From positions 604,001 through 668,000 of the forward strand of contig NZ_JAHVAH010000001.1 in NCBI RefSeq assembly GCF_019264355.1: a stretch of DNA of 64,000 nucleotides. The letters are read 5' to 3'. This document shows positions 28,670 through 37,675 of the stretch, piece by piece. The DNA is from Sphingomicrobium clamense (GTDB lineage Bacteria > Pseudomonadota > Alphaproteobacteria > Sphingomonadales > Sphingomonadaceae). The translations under genes and the position numbers were made by a program. The notes beneath the pieces are model-generated. The model was not told where the DNA came from and made no database searches. It saw nothing but the letters and a program-made list of their open reading frames with translations. Position 1 is the first letter of the stretch; every line of letters starts with the position of its first letter.

Positions 28670-31600
28670 GTGAAGTTCCGGCGGCTGAAACTCAGCGGCT
28701 TCAAGAGCTTCGTCGAGCCGTCCGAGCTCCGAATCGAGCGCGGGCTGACCGGCGTGGTCGGCCCCAACGGCTGCGGCAAATCCAACCTCCTCGAAGCCAT
28801 CCGCTGGGTGATGGGCGAGGGGAGCCCCAAGTCCCTGCGCGGTGGCGGCATGGAAGACGTGATCTTCGCCGGCACCGCCGCCCGCCCCGCGCGCGACTTC
28901 GCCGAAGTCACGCTGCTGATCGAACGCAGCAAGGAAGAGGCGGGCGAGGACGCGGGCGAAACCGAGGTCACTCGCCGGATCGAGCGCGGCGCGGGCTCCG
29001 CCTACCGGCTCAACGGCAACGATGTCCGCGCCAAGGACGTCGCGCTGCTGTTCGCAGACGCGGCCACCGGCGCGCACAGCCCCGCGCTCGTCAGCCAGGG
29101 CAAGATCGGGCAGGTCATCGCCGCCAAGCCGACCGACCGCCGCCAGATGCTCGAAGAGGCGGCGGGGATTTCCGGCCTCCATCAGCGGCGCAAGGATGCC
29201 GAGAGCAAGCTGCGCGCGGCTGAAACCAATCTCGAGCGGCTCGACCGGCTGTTGGGCGATCAGGAAGCGCGCGCCGCCAGCCTCAAGCGACAGGCGCGCG
29301 CGGCCGAACGCTATCGCAAGCTCACCGACCAGATCCGCCACCACGAAGCGAAGATGATCACTGCCGCGTGGCGCGATGCCGACCGCGCCGCGACCGAGGC
29401 TCGTGAGGCGGCGGAAAAGGCCGAAGGCCGCGTCCGCGAACTGGAGGATAAGCGCACCGCCGCGCAGGACCGGCAGGCTGAAGCCGCCAAGGCGCTAGCC
29501 ACCGCGCGCGACGCCGCGGTCGAGGCGCGCAGCCAGGGGCAGGAACTGGCGCACAAGCTGGCCAGCCTGCGCGCCGAGCGGAATGCCGCCATCCGCCGGA
29601 TCGACGATCTCGATGCGCAGCATAATGCGCTGGTCGCCGAGACCGCGCGCGAGGAAGCGCTCAAGGCCGACGCCGCCAAGGCGATCGCCGCGCTCGACGA
29701 AGAGCGCGAGGCGCTGGAGAAAAGGCTCGAGGGCAGCGAAGAGGAAGCCGGCAAGCTTGCCGAGGCGCTGGGCGCTGCCGAAAAGAAAGCGAGCGAGGCC
29801 GAAGCCGATCTCGCCGCCTTGGTCGCGCGCGAAGCGGCGATGAAGGCCGAGCGCCGGGTCGCCGAGGCGGCACTCGAAAGCGCCGAGTCGCAAGCGGGCC
29901 GCATCCAGGCCGATCTCGAACGGATCGAGGCGCAGGAGGCCGAGCTTGGCAAGGCCGACGAGGAACAGCAGGCGCTGGTCGATGCCGAACGGCAGATCGA
30001 GGAAGCGCAGGCCGAGGCTGCCAGCGCCGAAGCTGCCATCGCCGATGCCGAAGAAGCCCGTGCGAAGGCGGTTGCTGCGCGTGATGCCGCCGAAAGCGAG
30101 CTGGCGTCTGCGCGTGCGTCATTGTCGGCTGCGACCAGCGAACTCGACGCGCTCGCGCGCGCGCTCGACAAGGGCGGGCACGGAGCGATCGAGGGCTTGA
30201 AGGCGAGCCCGGGCTACGAGCAGGCGCTCGCCGCCGCATTGGGCGACGATGTCGAGGCCGAGCTGGGCGGCGACGGACCCCGCCGCTGGGAAAATCCGGG
30301 CAATGGCGACGACCCTGCGCTCGGCGACGGCATGGTCCCGCTCGCTGCGCGTGTGGAGGCGCCGAAGGAGTTGCTCCGCCGTCTCAAGATGGTCGCGGTG
30401 GTCGACCGCGACACCGGACAGCAATTGAAGGCCGGCCAGCGGCTGGTCACGCGCGATGGTACCATGCGCCGCTGGGACGGCTTCGTCGTGCGCGGGGCAG
30501 GGGCGGCCACCGCCGAACGGCTGGTCCGTTTGAACCGCCGCGATGCGCTCGACAAGGAAGTGCCTGGGCTGAAGGCCGCGGTGACTGCTGCGGAGGCCGC
30601 GCTCGAAGCTGCGTCGGCGGAGGTGCAGAAACAGCGCGAAGCGGGCGACGCCGCCCGCGCTGCGCTCGCCGATGCCGAAAGCGCGGGCCGCGAGGCCGGG
30701 CGCGCCGCCGACAGCGCACGGGTCGAGATCGAACGCATGGCCGCGCGCCGTGAGACGATTGACCAGCGCAAGGAAGAGTTGAAGCCGCTGCTGCGAACCG
30801 CGCGCGAGGCCCTCGAAGACGCGCAGGAGGCGATCGCCAAGCTGCCCAAGGTCGAGGCGATGGCAAGCGATCTCGACAAGGCACGCGCCGCCGCCAACGA
30901 GGCCGGTCGCGCCGTCGCAGAACAACGCGCACTGGTCGCCACGCGCCAGCGCGAGATGCAGGCCGCGCGCGAACGTCACGCTGCTGCGGGAAGCGAGCAG
31001 GGCCAGTGGCGCGCCCGCGCGCGCGATGCCGAAAAGCGGCTCGAGGAAACTGCCGAGCGCGCCGCGCGCCAGGCGGAAGAACGCGAAGAGCTCAAGGACG
31101 TCCCCGCCACATTGGCCGAGAAGATCGAGGCGCTCGAAGGCGAGAGCGGCAAGGGCGAACGCAAGATCGGTGAAACCGCCGAGGCCGAGCGCGCCGCGCA
31201 GGAACAGCTCCGCGCTGCCGAGGCCGTGCTCGCCGATGCCGCCGAAGCTTTCGCCTCCGCACGCGAAGGTCGCGCCGGCTCGATCGCCCGCGCCGAAGCC
31301 GCCGAGGCGCGCCGCGCCGATCATGCCCGCGCTGCCGGCGAGGCCTTCGGATGTTCGCCGCCGCTGCTGCCCGAGAAATTCGATTTCGACATCGATGCGC
31401 TGGCCTCGGCTGAGGACGAGAAGGCGGCGCACGACAAGCTCGTCGCCGACCGTGAGCGGATCGGCCCGGTCAACCTCGTCGCAGAGCAGGAGCTGGCCGA
31501 ACTCGAGGCTGAGCAGATCGCATCGGCCGAAGAGCGCGAGGAGCTGGGCGAGGCGATCACCCGTCTGCGCGGGTCGATCGGTCACTTGAACCGCGAAGGC

Positions 31601-32086
31601 CGCACGCGACTGCTCGCGGCATTCGAAGAGGTGAACGAGCATTTCAAGAGCCTGTTCGCGACCCTGTTCGGGGGTGGGCAGGCGCATCTCGAACTGGTCG
31701 ACAGCGACGATCCGCTCGAGGCCGGGCTCGAAATCTTCGCGCAGCCGCCGGGCAAGAAGCTGGCGCGGCTGACCCTTCTGTCGGGCGGGGAGCAGGCGCT
31801 GACTGCCGTCGCGTTGATCTTCGGCCTGTTCCTGACCAATCCCGCGCCTATCTGCGTGCTCGACGAGGTCGATGCGCCGCTCGACGACGCCAACGTCGAA
31901 CGCTTCTGCGACCTGCTCGAACGCATGACGCGCGAGACCGACACGCGCTACCTGATCGTCACCCACAACGCCGTGACGATGAGCCGCATGGATCGTCTCT
32001 ACGGCGTCACGATGATCGAGCAGGGGGTCAGCAGATTGGTATCGGTCGACCTTGGCGGTGCAGAAGAGTTGCTCGCCGCCGAATGA
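28670..32086 (+). CDS. smc: chromosome segregation protein SMC
   Basis: 1138 residues starting with GTG. Walker A GPNGCGKSN (31-39) follows KFRRLKLSGFKSFVEP; two long Ala/Glu/Arg-rich coiled coils flank a hinge at about 500-620. The C-terminal head has the signature LLSGGEQALTAVAL and Walker B CVLDEVDAPLDD, then VTHNAVTMSR. SMC organises and separates chromosomes with ScpAB, which are not in the window. Length is typical of alphaproteobacterial SMC. The gene follows the Dsb-like lipoprotein by 28 bp. Confidence 0.97.
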   Translation: MKFRRLKLSGFKSFVEPSELRIERGLTGVVGPNGCGKSNLLEAIRWVMGEGSPKSLRGGGMEDVIFAGTAARPARDFAEVTLLIERSKEEAGEDAGETEVTRRIERGAGSAYRLNGNDVRAKDVALLFADAATGAHSPALVSQGKIGQVIAAKPTDRRQMLEEAAGISGLHQRRKDAESKLRAAETNLERLDRLLGDQEARAASLKRQARAAERYRKLTDQIRHHEAKMITAAWRDADRAATEAREAAEKAEGRVRELEDKRTAAQDRQAEAAKALATARDAAVEARSQGQELAHKLASLRAERNAAIRRIDDLDAQHNALVAETAREEALKADAAKAIAALDEEREALEKRLEGSEEEAGKLAEALGAAEKKASEAEADLAALVAREAAMKAERRVAEAALESAESQAGRIQADLERIEAQEAELGKADEEQQALVDAERQIEEAQAEAASAEAAIADAEEARAKAVAARDAAESELASARASLSAATSELDALARALDKGGHGAIEGLKASPGYEQALAAALGDDVEAELGGDGPRRWENPGNGDDPALGDGMVPLAARVEAPKELLRRLKMVAVVDRDTGQQLKAGQRLVTRDGTMRRWDGFVVRGAGAATAERLVRLNRRDALDKEVPGLKAAVTAAEAALEAASAEVQKQREAGDAARAALADAESAGREAGRAADSARVEIERMAARRETIDQRKEELKPLLRTAREALEDAQEAIAKLPKVEAMASDLDKARAAANEAGRAVAEQRALVATRQREMQAARERHAAAGSEQGQWRARARDAEKRLEETAERAARQAEEREELKDVPATLAEKIEALEGESGKGERKIGETAEAERAAQEQLRAAEAVLADAAEAFASAREGRAGSIARAEAAEARRADHARAAGEAFGCSPPLLPEKFDFDIDALASAEDEKAAHDKLVADRERIGPVNLVAEQELAELEAEQIASAEEREELGEAITRLRGSIGHLNREGRTRLLAAFEEVNEHFKSLFATLFGGGQAHLELVDSDDPLEAGLEIFAQPPGKKLARLTLLSGGEQALTAVALIFGLFLTNPAPICVLDEVDAPLDDANVERFCDLLERMTRETDTRYLIVTHNAVTMSRMDRLYGVTMIEQGVSRLVSVDLGGAEELLAAE

Positions 32087-32098
32087 TCGATATTCGCT

Positions 32099-32117
32099 AT
32101 TGCGAATGATTTTCAAT
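32099..32117. promoter_or_regulatory. Fur-box-like 19-bp palindrome upstream of a TonB-dependent receptor
   Basis: ATTG-CG-AAT-G-ATT-TT-CAAT reads as an exact palindrome apart from the two-base spacers, with the AATGATT centre typical of alphaproteobacterial Fur sites. It lies between the smc stop and the receptor start, 41 bp before the TTG. This supports iron repression of the receptor. The AT-rich patch stands out from its GC-rich surroundings. Confidence 0.7.
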
Positions 32118-32157
32118 AACACTATCCGGGTCTCAACACAGACACCGGGAGTACCCA

Positions 32158-34308
32158 TTGTACCGTTCGATTCGCGCCCTCGCGCTTGCCGCCACCATCC
32201 TCACCCCCGCGATCCTACACGCGGCCGACACCGCCATTGAGGAAACCGACGCTGCATCCGACGGCGGCGCCCCCGGCGATCCGATCGTCATCACCGGCAA
32301 GCGCGACGGCTACGGCGCCGATGCCACCACCACCGCGATGAAGACCGACACCCCGCTCATCGACACGCCGCAGTCGGTCAGCGTCGTCACTGCCGAGCAG
32401 ATCAACGACCAGGCGCTGCGTTCGATCGGCGATGTCGCGCGCTACGTTCCGGGCATCGCAATGGAATCGGGCGAAGGCCACCGCGACGCCATCGTCATCC
32501 GTGGCAACCTGTCGACTGCCGACTTCTTCACCGACGGCTTGCGCGACGACGTCCAGCATTATCGCGGTCTCTATAATGTCGAGCGTGTCGAAGTGCTCAA
32601 GGGCCCCAACGCGCTGGTCTTCGGTCGCGGCGGCGGGGGCGGAATCGTCAATCGCGTCCTCAAGCGCCCATTCCACGAACGTTATGCAACCGGCGCGTTC
32701 TCGATCGACCAGTATGGCGCGGGGTCGGCACAGATCGACCTCAACAGCCCGCTGACGCTCTCGAGCGAAGGCCGTCTCAACGCGGTCTACGAGCGGCTCG
32801 ACAATTTCCGCTCGATCGAGGGTGAGCGCTGGGCGATCAACCCCACCGTCTCGTGGCACTTCGGCGCCGACACCGACCTCGATCTCGGTTACGAATATGC
32901 GCATGACGAGCGCGACGTCGATCGTGGCCTTCCGCCTGCATTCGAAGGCACGATCGACGATCCTGCCCGCGCGGTCGAAGACTTTGACGAGACCTTCTTC
33001 GGCATTCGCGGCGTCAACCGCAGCGACTTCGACAAGCATGTCGTCGATGCCAAGCTCACCCATCGTTTCAGCGACGCGGTGACCTTCACTTCCAAGGCGC
33101 TCTACGGCGACTATGACAAGATCTACACCAACGCCGTGCCGTCGAGCGCGGTCACCGACGAGAATACGGTCAAGGTCTCGGGCTACCAGGACTTCACCCG
33201 CCGCCAGAACATGCTGTGGCAGAATGACCTCGTCGCCCGCTTCGCCACCGGCGCGCTGGAGCACACGCTGCTAGTCGGCATCGACTATGCCAACCAGGAC
33301 ACGGACGCTGGTCGCCTGCGCGGGTTTTTCGATACGCTTCCCGCGGACCAGAAGAGCGCCAACGGCCGCGAGACTTTCGTGCCGCTCGCCGATCCGTTCG
33401 TGATCCCCGACCTTACCTTCCGTGGCGGCTCGGGAGAGCGCAATGCGCACACCGACGCCGAAGCGATCGGGGTCTATGTCCAGAACCAGGTCGAGATTGG
33501 CGAGCATATCGAGCTGATCGCCGGCCTGCGTCTTGATTGGGTCGACATCCGCGTCCAGGACTTCATCGGCGGCACCGACCTGTCGCGCGAAGACAGCTTG
33601 TGGAGTCCGCGCCTCGGGCTGGTGGTGAAGCCGCAGGACAATGTCAGCCTCTATGCGAGCTGGAGCCGCAGCTACCTGCCCCAGTCGGGCGACCAGTTCG
33701 CTTCGCTCTCGCCCACCACGGCGGCACTCGAACCCGAAAAGTTCACCAATTACGAAGCGGGCGTGAAATGGGAGATTCAGCCGGGCCTCGACCTGACGGT
33801 CGCCGCCTTCCAGCTCGATCGCACCAATACGCGTTCGATCGACCCCGTGACGCTCGACACGGTGCTAACCGGTGAGCAGCGCACCAAGGGTGTCGAATTC
33901 GAGGTCAACGGCAAGATCGGCCGCCTCTCGCTGGCGGGCGGGGTGTCGATCCTCGACGCCGAAATCACCGAGGACACCGCTTCGGCCCCGGCCGGTCGCA
34001 CGACGCCCGACGCGCCCGATTTCGAAGCGTCGCTCTGGGGTCGCTACGACGTCACCGACCGCTTCGGACTGGGTGCGGGGATTTCGCATCGCTCGAGCGT
34101 TTTCGCATCTTACACCAACGAGGTCATGATCGACCCGCTGACGACGGTCGATGTCGCCGCCTATTACGACCTGAGCGAGCGCATCGCGCTGCAGGTCAAC
34201 GTCGACAATCTGTTCGACGAAAAGGGCATCGAATTCGGCCATGGCGACAACAATTTGCACCCGGTCGACGACCGCACGGTGCGCGGTTCGATCCGCTTTG
34301 CCTTCTAG
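32158..34308 (+). CDS. TonB-dependent siderophore receptor
   Basis: 716 residues. The signal peptide (MYRSIRALALAATILTPAILHA) is followed by the plug domain: TPLIDTPQSVSVVTAEQI, then ESGEGHRDAIVIRG, VERVEVLKGPNALVFGRGGGGGIVN. The 22-strand barrel ends in the conserved C-terminal aromatic (IRFAF). It matches catecholate and ferrichrome-type siderophore receptors; the ligand is unknown. The start is a TTG with GGGAG 6 nt upstream; no ATG fits. A Fur-type palindrome precedes it. Its TAG lies in the CTAG shared with the convergent UdgX gene. Confidence 0.92.
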   Translation: MYRSIRALALAATILTPAILHAADTAIEETDAASDGGAPGDPIVITGKRDGYGADATTTAMKTDTPLIDTPQSVSVVTAEQINDQALRSIGDVARYVPGIAMESGEGHRDAIVIRGNLSTADFFTDGLRDDVQHYRGLYNVERVEVLKGPNALVFGRGGGGGIVNRVLKRPFHERYATGAFSIDQYGAGSAQIDLNSPLTLSSEGRLNAVYERLDNFRSIEGERWAINPTVSWHFGADTDLDLGYEYAHDERDVDRGLPPAFEGTIDDPARAVEDFDETFFGIRGVNRSDFDKHVVDAKLTHRFSDAVTFTSKALYGDYDKIYTNAVPSSAVTDENTVKVSGYQDFTRRQNMLWQNDLVARFATGALEHTLLVGIDYANQDTDAGRLRGFFDTLPADQKSANGRETFVPLADPFVIPDLTFRGGSGERNAHTDAEAIGVYVQNQVEIGEHIELIAGLRLDWVDIRVQDFIGGTDLSREDSLWSPRLGLVVKPQDNVSLYASWSRSYLPQSGDQFASLSPTTAALEPEKFTNYEAGVKWEIQPGLDLTVAAFQLDRTNTRSIDPVTLDTVLTGEQRTKGVEFEVNGKIGRLSLAGGVSILDAEITEDTASAPAGRTTPDAPDFEASLWGRYDVTDRFGLGAGISHRSSVFASYTNEVMIDPLTTVDVAAYYDLSERIALQVNVDNLFDEKGIEFGHGDNNLHPVDDRTVRGSIRFAF

Positions 34309-35756
34309 GCGGCGAGCGCCTTTGCGCGCTTGAGATCCTCGACGAAGCGGGCGCGCTCCTCCGCGCGCCTGGCTTCGTCGGGGAGCCTCAGCAGGTAGCT
34401 GGGGTGAACCGTCACCAGCGCGGTTGAGCCGTCGGGGAGCATCTGCGGCTCGTCGCGCAGTTTCGAGATGGTGACCGCCTTGCCAAACAGGGCACGCGCG
34501 GCGGTCCCGCCAAGCGCCACCGTGAGCGGCGGGCGAATGAGGTCGCGCTCCTGGCCCAGCCACCTATTACAGGCACTAATCTCGCCCGCATTGGGCGACT
34601 GGTGGATGCGGCGCTTGCCGCGCAGCACGAACTTGAAGTGCTTGACCGCATTGGTCACATAAGTGTCGGCGCGCTCGATCCCGGCCTCCGCCAGCGACGC
34701 GTCGAACAGCTGGCCCGCAGGGCCGACGAAGGGTCGACCCGCCAGGTCTTCTTGGTCACCGGGCTGCTCGCCTACGAAAAAGATGGACGGTGATAGCGGC
34801 CCTTCGCCGAACACCGTTTGGGTGGCGTCGCAGTGAAGGTCGCAACGCGTACAGCCCTTGGCTTCTTCGCGTAGCGCTGCCCAAGCAGCTTCGCGGCTGG
34901 TAGGCCGTTCCGCCTCAGTTTTCGCCTGCGCGGGCACGCTGGCGCTCTTCTCGATCATCGCGGCTTCACGCGCCTGCGCGCCTGCGAGCAATTCGCCGAT
35001 CGCCGCGGTCTCGGGCATGTTTTTCCAATATTTCTTGGGCATCTCGGCGGTCATCGCCTTCACCTTCACCCGCGCAGGGTTGAAGATCGATTTGTAGTAC
35101 GTCTTCCACGTCTCCTCGACCGGATCGCCGTCGGGGGCGTCGGCGCGGATCGCGCCCGGGCTTTCGGTCAGCGTCTCGCCGTCCCAATGGATGCACAATC
35201 GAGGCGTGAGGATCGACCAGCGCATGTTGGTGAAACGTCGCATGAAGAAGCCGGCCTCGCGCCGCACGATATGATTATCGGGTTCGAACCAGGCCACGAA
35301 ACGCGTGCTCTCTTCATCCTCCACCTCGCGGAAGCGCACGAAGGCATGCATCTTGTGCGCATCGCGGCGCACCTCCTTCTCCAGCCTGCGGAGGCGGTCG
35401 ACGAGCGGGTCGGCGCGGTCGGCTAGCGCGCGCTTGTTATCGCGCAGCTTGAGCAGGAGGGCGTAAAGCAAGGCGAAACGCTCGGGATCGCGGTGGCAAA
35501 TGGCGGTCTTCGCAAGGCTTACGAAGTCGCGCGGGACAGAGAAGCTGGCACCTTTAGGCGCCGAAGCCGCTGCCGGATCGCCCGAACCGAACAGGTCGGC
35601 TTCGTCGCCCTCGACCTCCCAGACGACAGCGGAGGCGGGAACACCCGCCTCCGCCAGGCCGCGCGCGGCATCGCGCCAGCCATCGAAATCATCCTGCCGC
35701 GAGAGCCGAACCCGATGGATATCGACCTGCGGCCCGTCGGGCAGGATCCAGCTCAT
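34305..35756 (-). CDS. DUF4130 - UdgX fusion: putative uracil-DNA crosslinking repair protein
   Basis: 483 residues, two domains. Residues 1-250 match DUF4130 (TIGR03915, a putative DNA-metabolism family). Residues 290-483 are a UdgX-type uracil-DNA glycosylase with motif GEQPGDQED (329-337), the loop KRRIH (381-385) whose His385 corresponds to the residue that links covalently to uracil-excised DNA in mycobacterial UdgX, and HPSYLLR (451-457). Cluster cysteines 302, 305 and 396 are seen; the fourth ligand position is His373 (NAVKHF). It is transcribed after a hemerythrin gene (TAGATG junction) and a TIGR03916-like radical SAM gene, the known partner of DUF4130. Confidence 0.88.
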   Translation of the reverse strand: MSWILPDGPQVDIHRVRLSRQDDFDGWRDAARGLAEAGVPASAVVWEVEGDEADLFGSGDPAAASAPKGASFSVPRDFVSLAKTAICHRDPERFALLYALLLKLRDNKRALADRADPLVDRLRRLEKEVRRDAHKMHAFVRFREVEDEESTRFVAWFEPDNHIVRREAGFFMRRFTNMRWSILTPRLCIHWDGETLTESPGAIRADAPDGDPVEETWKTYYKSIFNPARVKVKAMTAEMPKKYWKNMPETAAIGELLAGAQAREAAMIEKSASVPAQAKTEAERPTSREAAWAALREEAKGCTRCDLHCDATQTVFGEGPLSPSIFFVGEQPGDQEDLAGRPFVGPAGQLFDASLAEAGIERADTYVTNAVKHFKFVLRGKRRIHQSPNAGEISACNRWLGQERDLIRPPLTVALGGTAARALFGKAVTISKLRDEPQMLPDGSTALVTVHPSYLLRLPDEARRAEERARFVEDLKRAKALAA

Positions 35757-36239
35757 CTATTCCCTATCGTCGCCTTCATCGACGCCCTCGAGCGCCCGTT
35801 GATATTCTTCAGGCTTGCGCTCTTCGAACTTGTCCTTGAGCTCGACTTCTTCCTTGCGGCTCAGCTCGTCGGCTGCCGCAGGAAACATGTCCTTCTCTTC
35901 TTCCTCGATGTGGTGGAGATAATCGTGACTCAGCTTCTTGAGCTTCTCGCTCCACTCGCGGCTCGACGGATCGAGCTTTTCCATCTTCATGATGAGGTCG
36001 TCGAGTTCCTTATGTTCGGCGACGCTGTGCTGCCCGTCGTGGCGCAGGTCGGGATCGGCCAGCATCGTCGAATAGAGCGTTTCTTCCTCCGCGGCGGCAT
36101 GCGCCTTCACTTCCACCTTGAAGTTCTCGAAGAGCGCCTTGCGGTCGTCCGGGTCCTGCGACACCGTCATCCGCGTGAGCATCTCGCGATGCTTGTCGTG
36201 ATCTTCTTTCAACCGTTTGAAAATTGTCTCTTCGGCCAT
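35757..36239 (-). CDS. hemerythrin (HHE) domain protein
   Basis: 160 residues, all helical, highly charged, no signal peptide. Candidate di-iron ligands follow the hemerythrin spacing: His14, His47 with Glu51 (HAAAE), His76 and His110 with Glu114 (HIEEE). Such proteins bind oxygen, NO or iron and are often stress-related. Start at 36239 (MAEETIFK); upstream in-frame sequence belongs to the radical SAM gene. The stop is directly followed by the UdgX ATG, so the two are translated from one mRNA. Confidence 0.85.
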   Translation of the reverse strand: MAEETIFKRLKEDHDKHREMLTRMTVSQDPDDRKALFENFKVEVKAHAAAEEETLYSTMLADPDLRHDGQHSVAEHKELDDLIMKMEKLDPSSREWSEKLKKLSHDYLHHIEEEEKDMFPAAADELSRKEEVELKDKFEERKPEEYQRALEGVDEGDDRE

Positions 36240-36292
36240 TTGTCGAAACTCCTTTTTTCTTTCCCTACCAACGCGTTGGAGGCGGGAAGAGT

Positions 36293-37555
36293 TCAGGCGG
36301 CCTTTGGTCCATGGTGGGCGAACAGGTCGAGTTGTGCGGCGGGTGGGGCGATCAGCGCCTTCAGATCGGCTCGGTCCGTCAGCAGCGTCGGGCGCCAGTC
36401 CGAGGTGATGATGAAAGGCCGCACCTTCTTCACCGACACGGTCAGCCGCGCCACGTCGTCGAGCCGCAAGGTCCGGAAGCGCCGCGAGGAAAGGATGCGC
36501 CCGACTGCCTTCGTTCCGAGGCCGGGGACGCGCAGCAACTCTTCCTTCGTCGCGCGATTGACGTCGACGGGAAAGCTCTCGCGAAACTTGAGCGCCCAAG
36601 CGAGCTTGGGGTCGATGTCGAGCGGCAGCATCCCCTTTTCGTCGGTCGCCGCAACGACTTCCTGCGGCTTGAAACCATAGAAGCGCATCAGCCAGTCGGA
36701 CTGGTAGAGGCGGTGCTCTCGCATCAACGGGGGTCGTTTGAGCGGGAGCACCGCACTCGGCTCGGGAATGGGGGAGAAAGCGCTGTAATAGACCCGGCGC
36801 AGCGAGAAACGGTCGTACAGGCTGCGCGCCTTTGTCACGATCGCGCCATCATTCGCGTCGTCGGCGCCCACGATCATCTGGGTCGACTGACCGCCGGGTG
36901 CATAGCGAGGCGCGGAGCGATATTTTTTTCGCGCATCCTTGTTGTCGGCGATGTCGGACTTCGTATTGCGCATCGCCGTCTCGATCCGCTTCTCGTCCTT
37001 TTCGGGCGCGAGCCGTGTCAGACCCTGCCGCGTGGGGAGTTCGACGTTGATCGAAACACGGTCGGCGTAAAGGCCTGCCTGATGAACCAGCTCCGGATCA
37101 GCATCGGGAATGGTCTTGAGATGAATGTAGCCGCGAAAGTCGTGCACGTCGCGAAGCTGCCGCGCAACCTCGACCATCTGCTCCATCGTATAGTTGGACG
37201 ACTTGATAATCCCGCTCGAAAGGAACAGACCCTCAATATAGTTTCGCTTGTAGAAGTTCAGGGTGAGCTGGACGACTTCCTCGACCGTGAAGCGTGCGCG
37301 GCGCACGTTCGAGCTCTTACGATTGATGCAATAATGGCAGTCGAAAATGCAGCTGTTGGTGAGGAGGATCTTGAGCAGGCTGATACAGCGTCCGTCGGGC
37401 GCATAGGCGTGACAGATGCCCATGCCCTCGGTCGAGCCCACGCCCGTGCCGCCCCGACTGTCGCGCTTGGACGAACCCGACGACGCGCACGACGCGTCGT
37501 ATTTCGCCGCATCGGCGAGAATCGAGAGCTTTTCGCGAGTGTCCAGGCGGGCCAT
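36293..37555 (-). CDS. radical SAM protein, putative DNA modification/repair (TIGR03916-like)
   Basis: 420 residues. The radical SAM cluster motif C69-x3-C73-x2-C76 (CIFDCHYC) follows RCISLLKILLTN, with extra cysteines near 23 and 48. The SAM core runs to about 300. The C-terminal part contains a helix-hairpin-helix (VDVNRATKEELLRVPGLGTK), which indicates DNA binding. The family is described as a putative DNA modification/repair radical SAM protein and occurs with DUF4130 proteins; the reaction is unknown. It is first in the minus-strand string radical SAM - hemerythrin - DUF4130/UdgX. Confidence 0.88.
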   Translation of the reverse strand: MARLDTREKLSILADAAKYDASCASSGSSKRDSRGGTGVGSTEGMGICHAYAPDGRCISLLKILLTNSCIFDCHYCINRKSSNVRRARFTVEEVVQLTLNFYKRNYIEGLFLSSGIIKSSNYTMEQMVEVARQLRDVHDFRGYIHLKTIPDADPELVHQAGLYADRVSINVELPTRQGLTRLAPEKDEKRIETAMRNTKSDIADNKDARKKYRSAPRYAPGGQSTQMIVGADDANDGAIVTKARSLYDRFSLRRVYYSAFSPIPEPSAVLPLKRPPLMREHRLYQSDWLMRFYGFKPQEVVAATDEKGMLPLDIDPKLAWALKFRESFPVDVNRATKEELLRVPGLGTKAVGRILSSRRFRTLRLDDVARLTVSVKKVRPFIITSDWRPTLLTDRADLKALIAPPAAQLDLFAHHGPKAA

Positions 37556-37675
37556 CTGTTCACTCTACGTTCTCACGCGTCGCGATAAAAGACTCCTAGC
37601 CGACATAGGTCGAAAAATTCTTCCGGTTCGTCCGGGGTGCGCCTAGGGTCCCGCGCAACGAACAGGGAGACTTTC

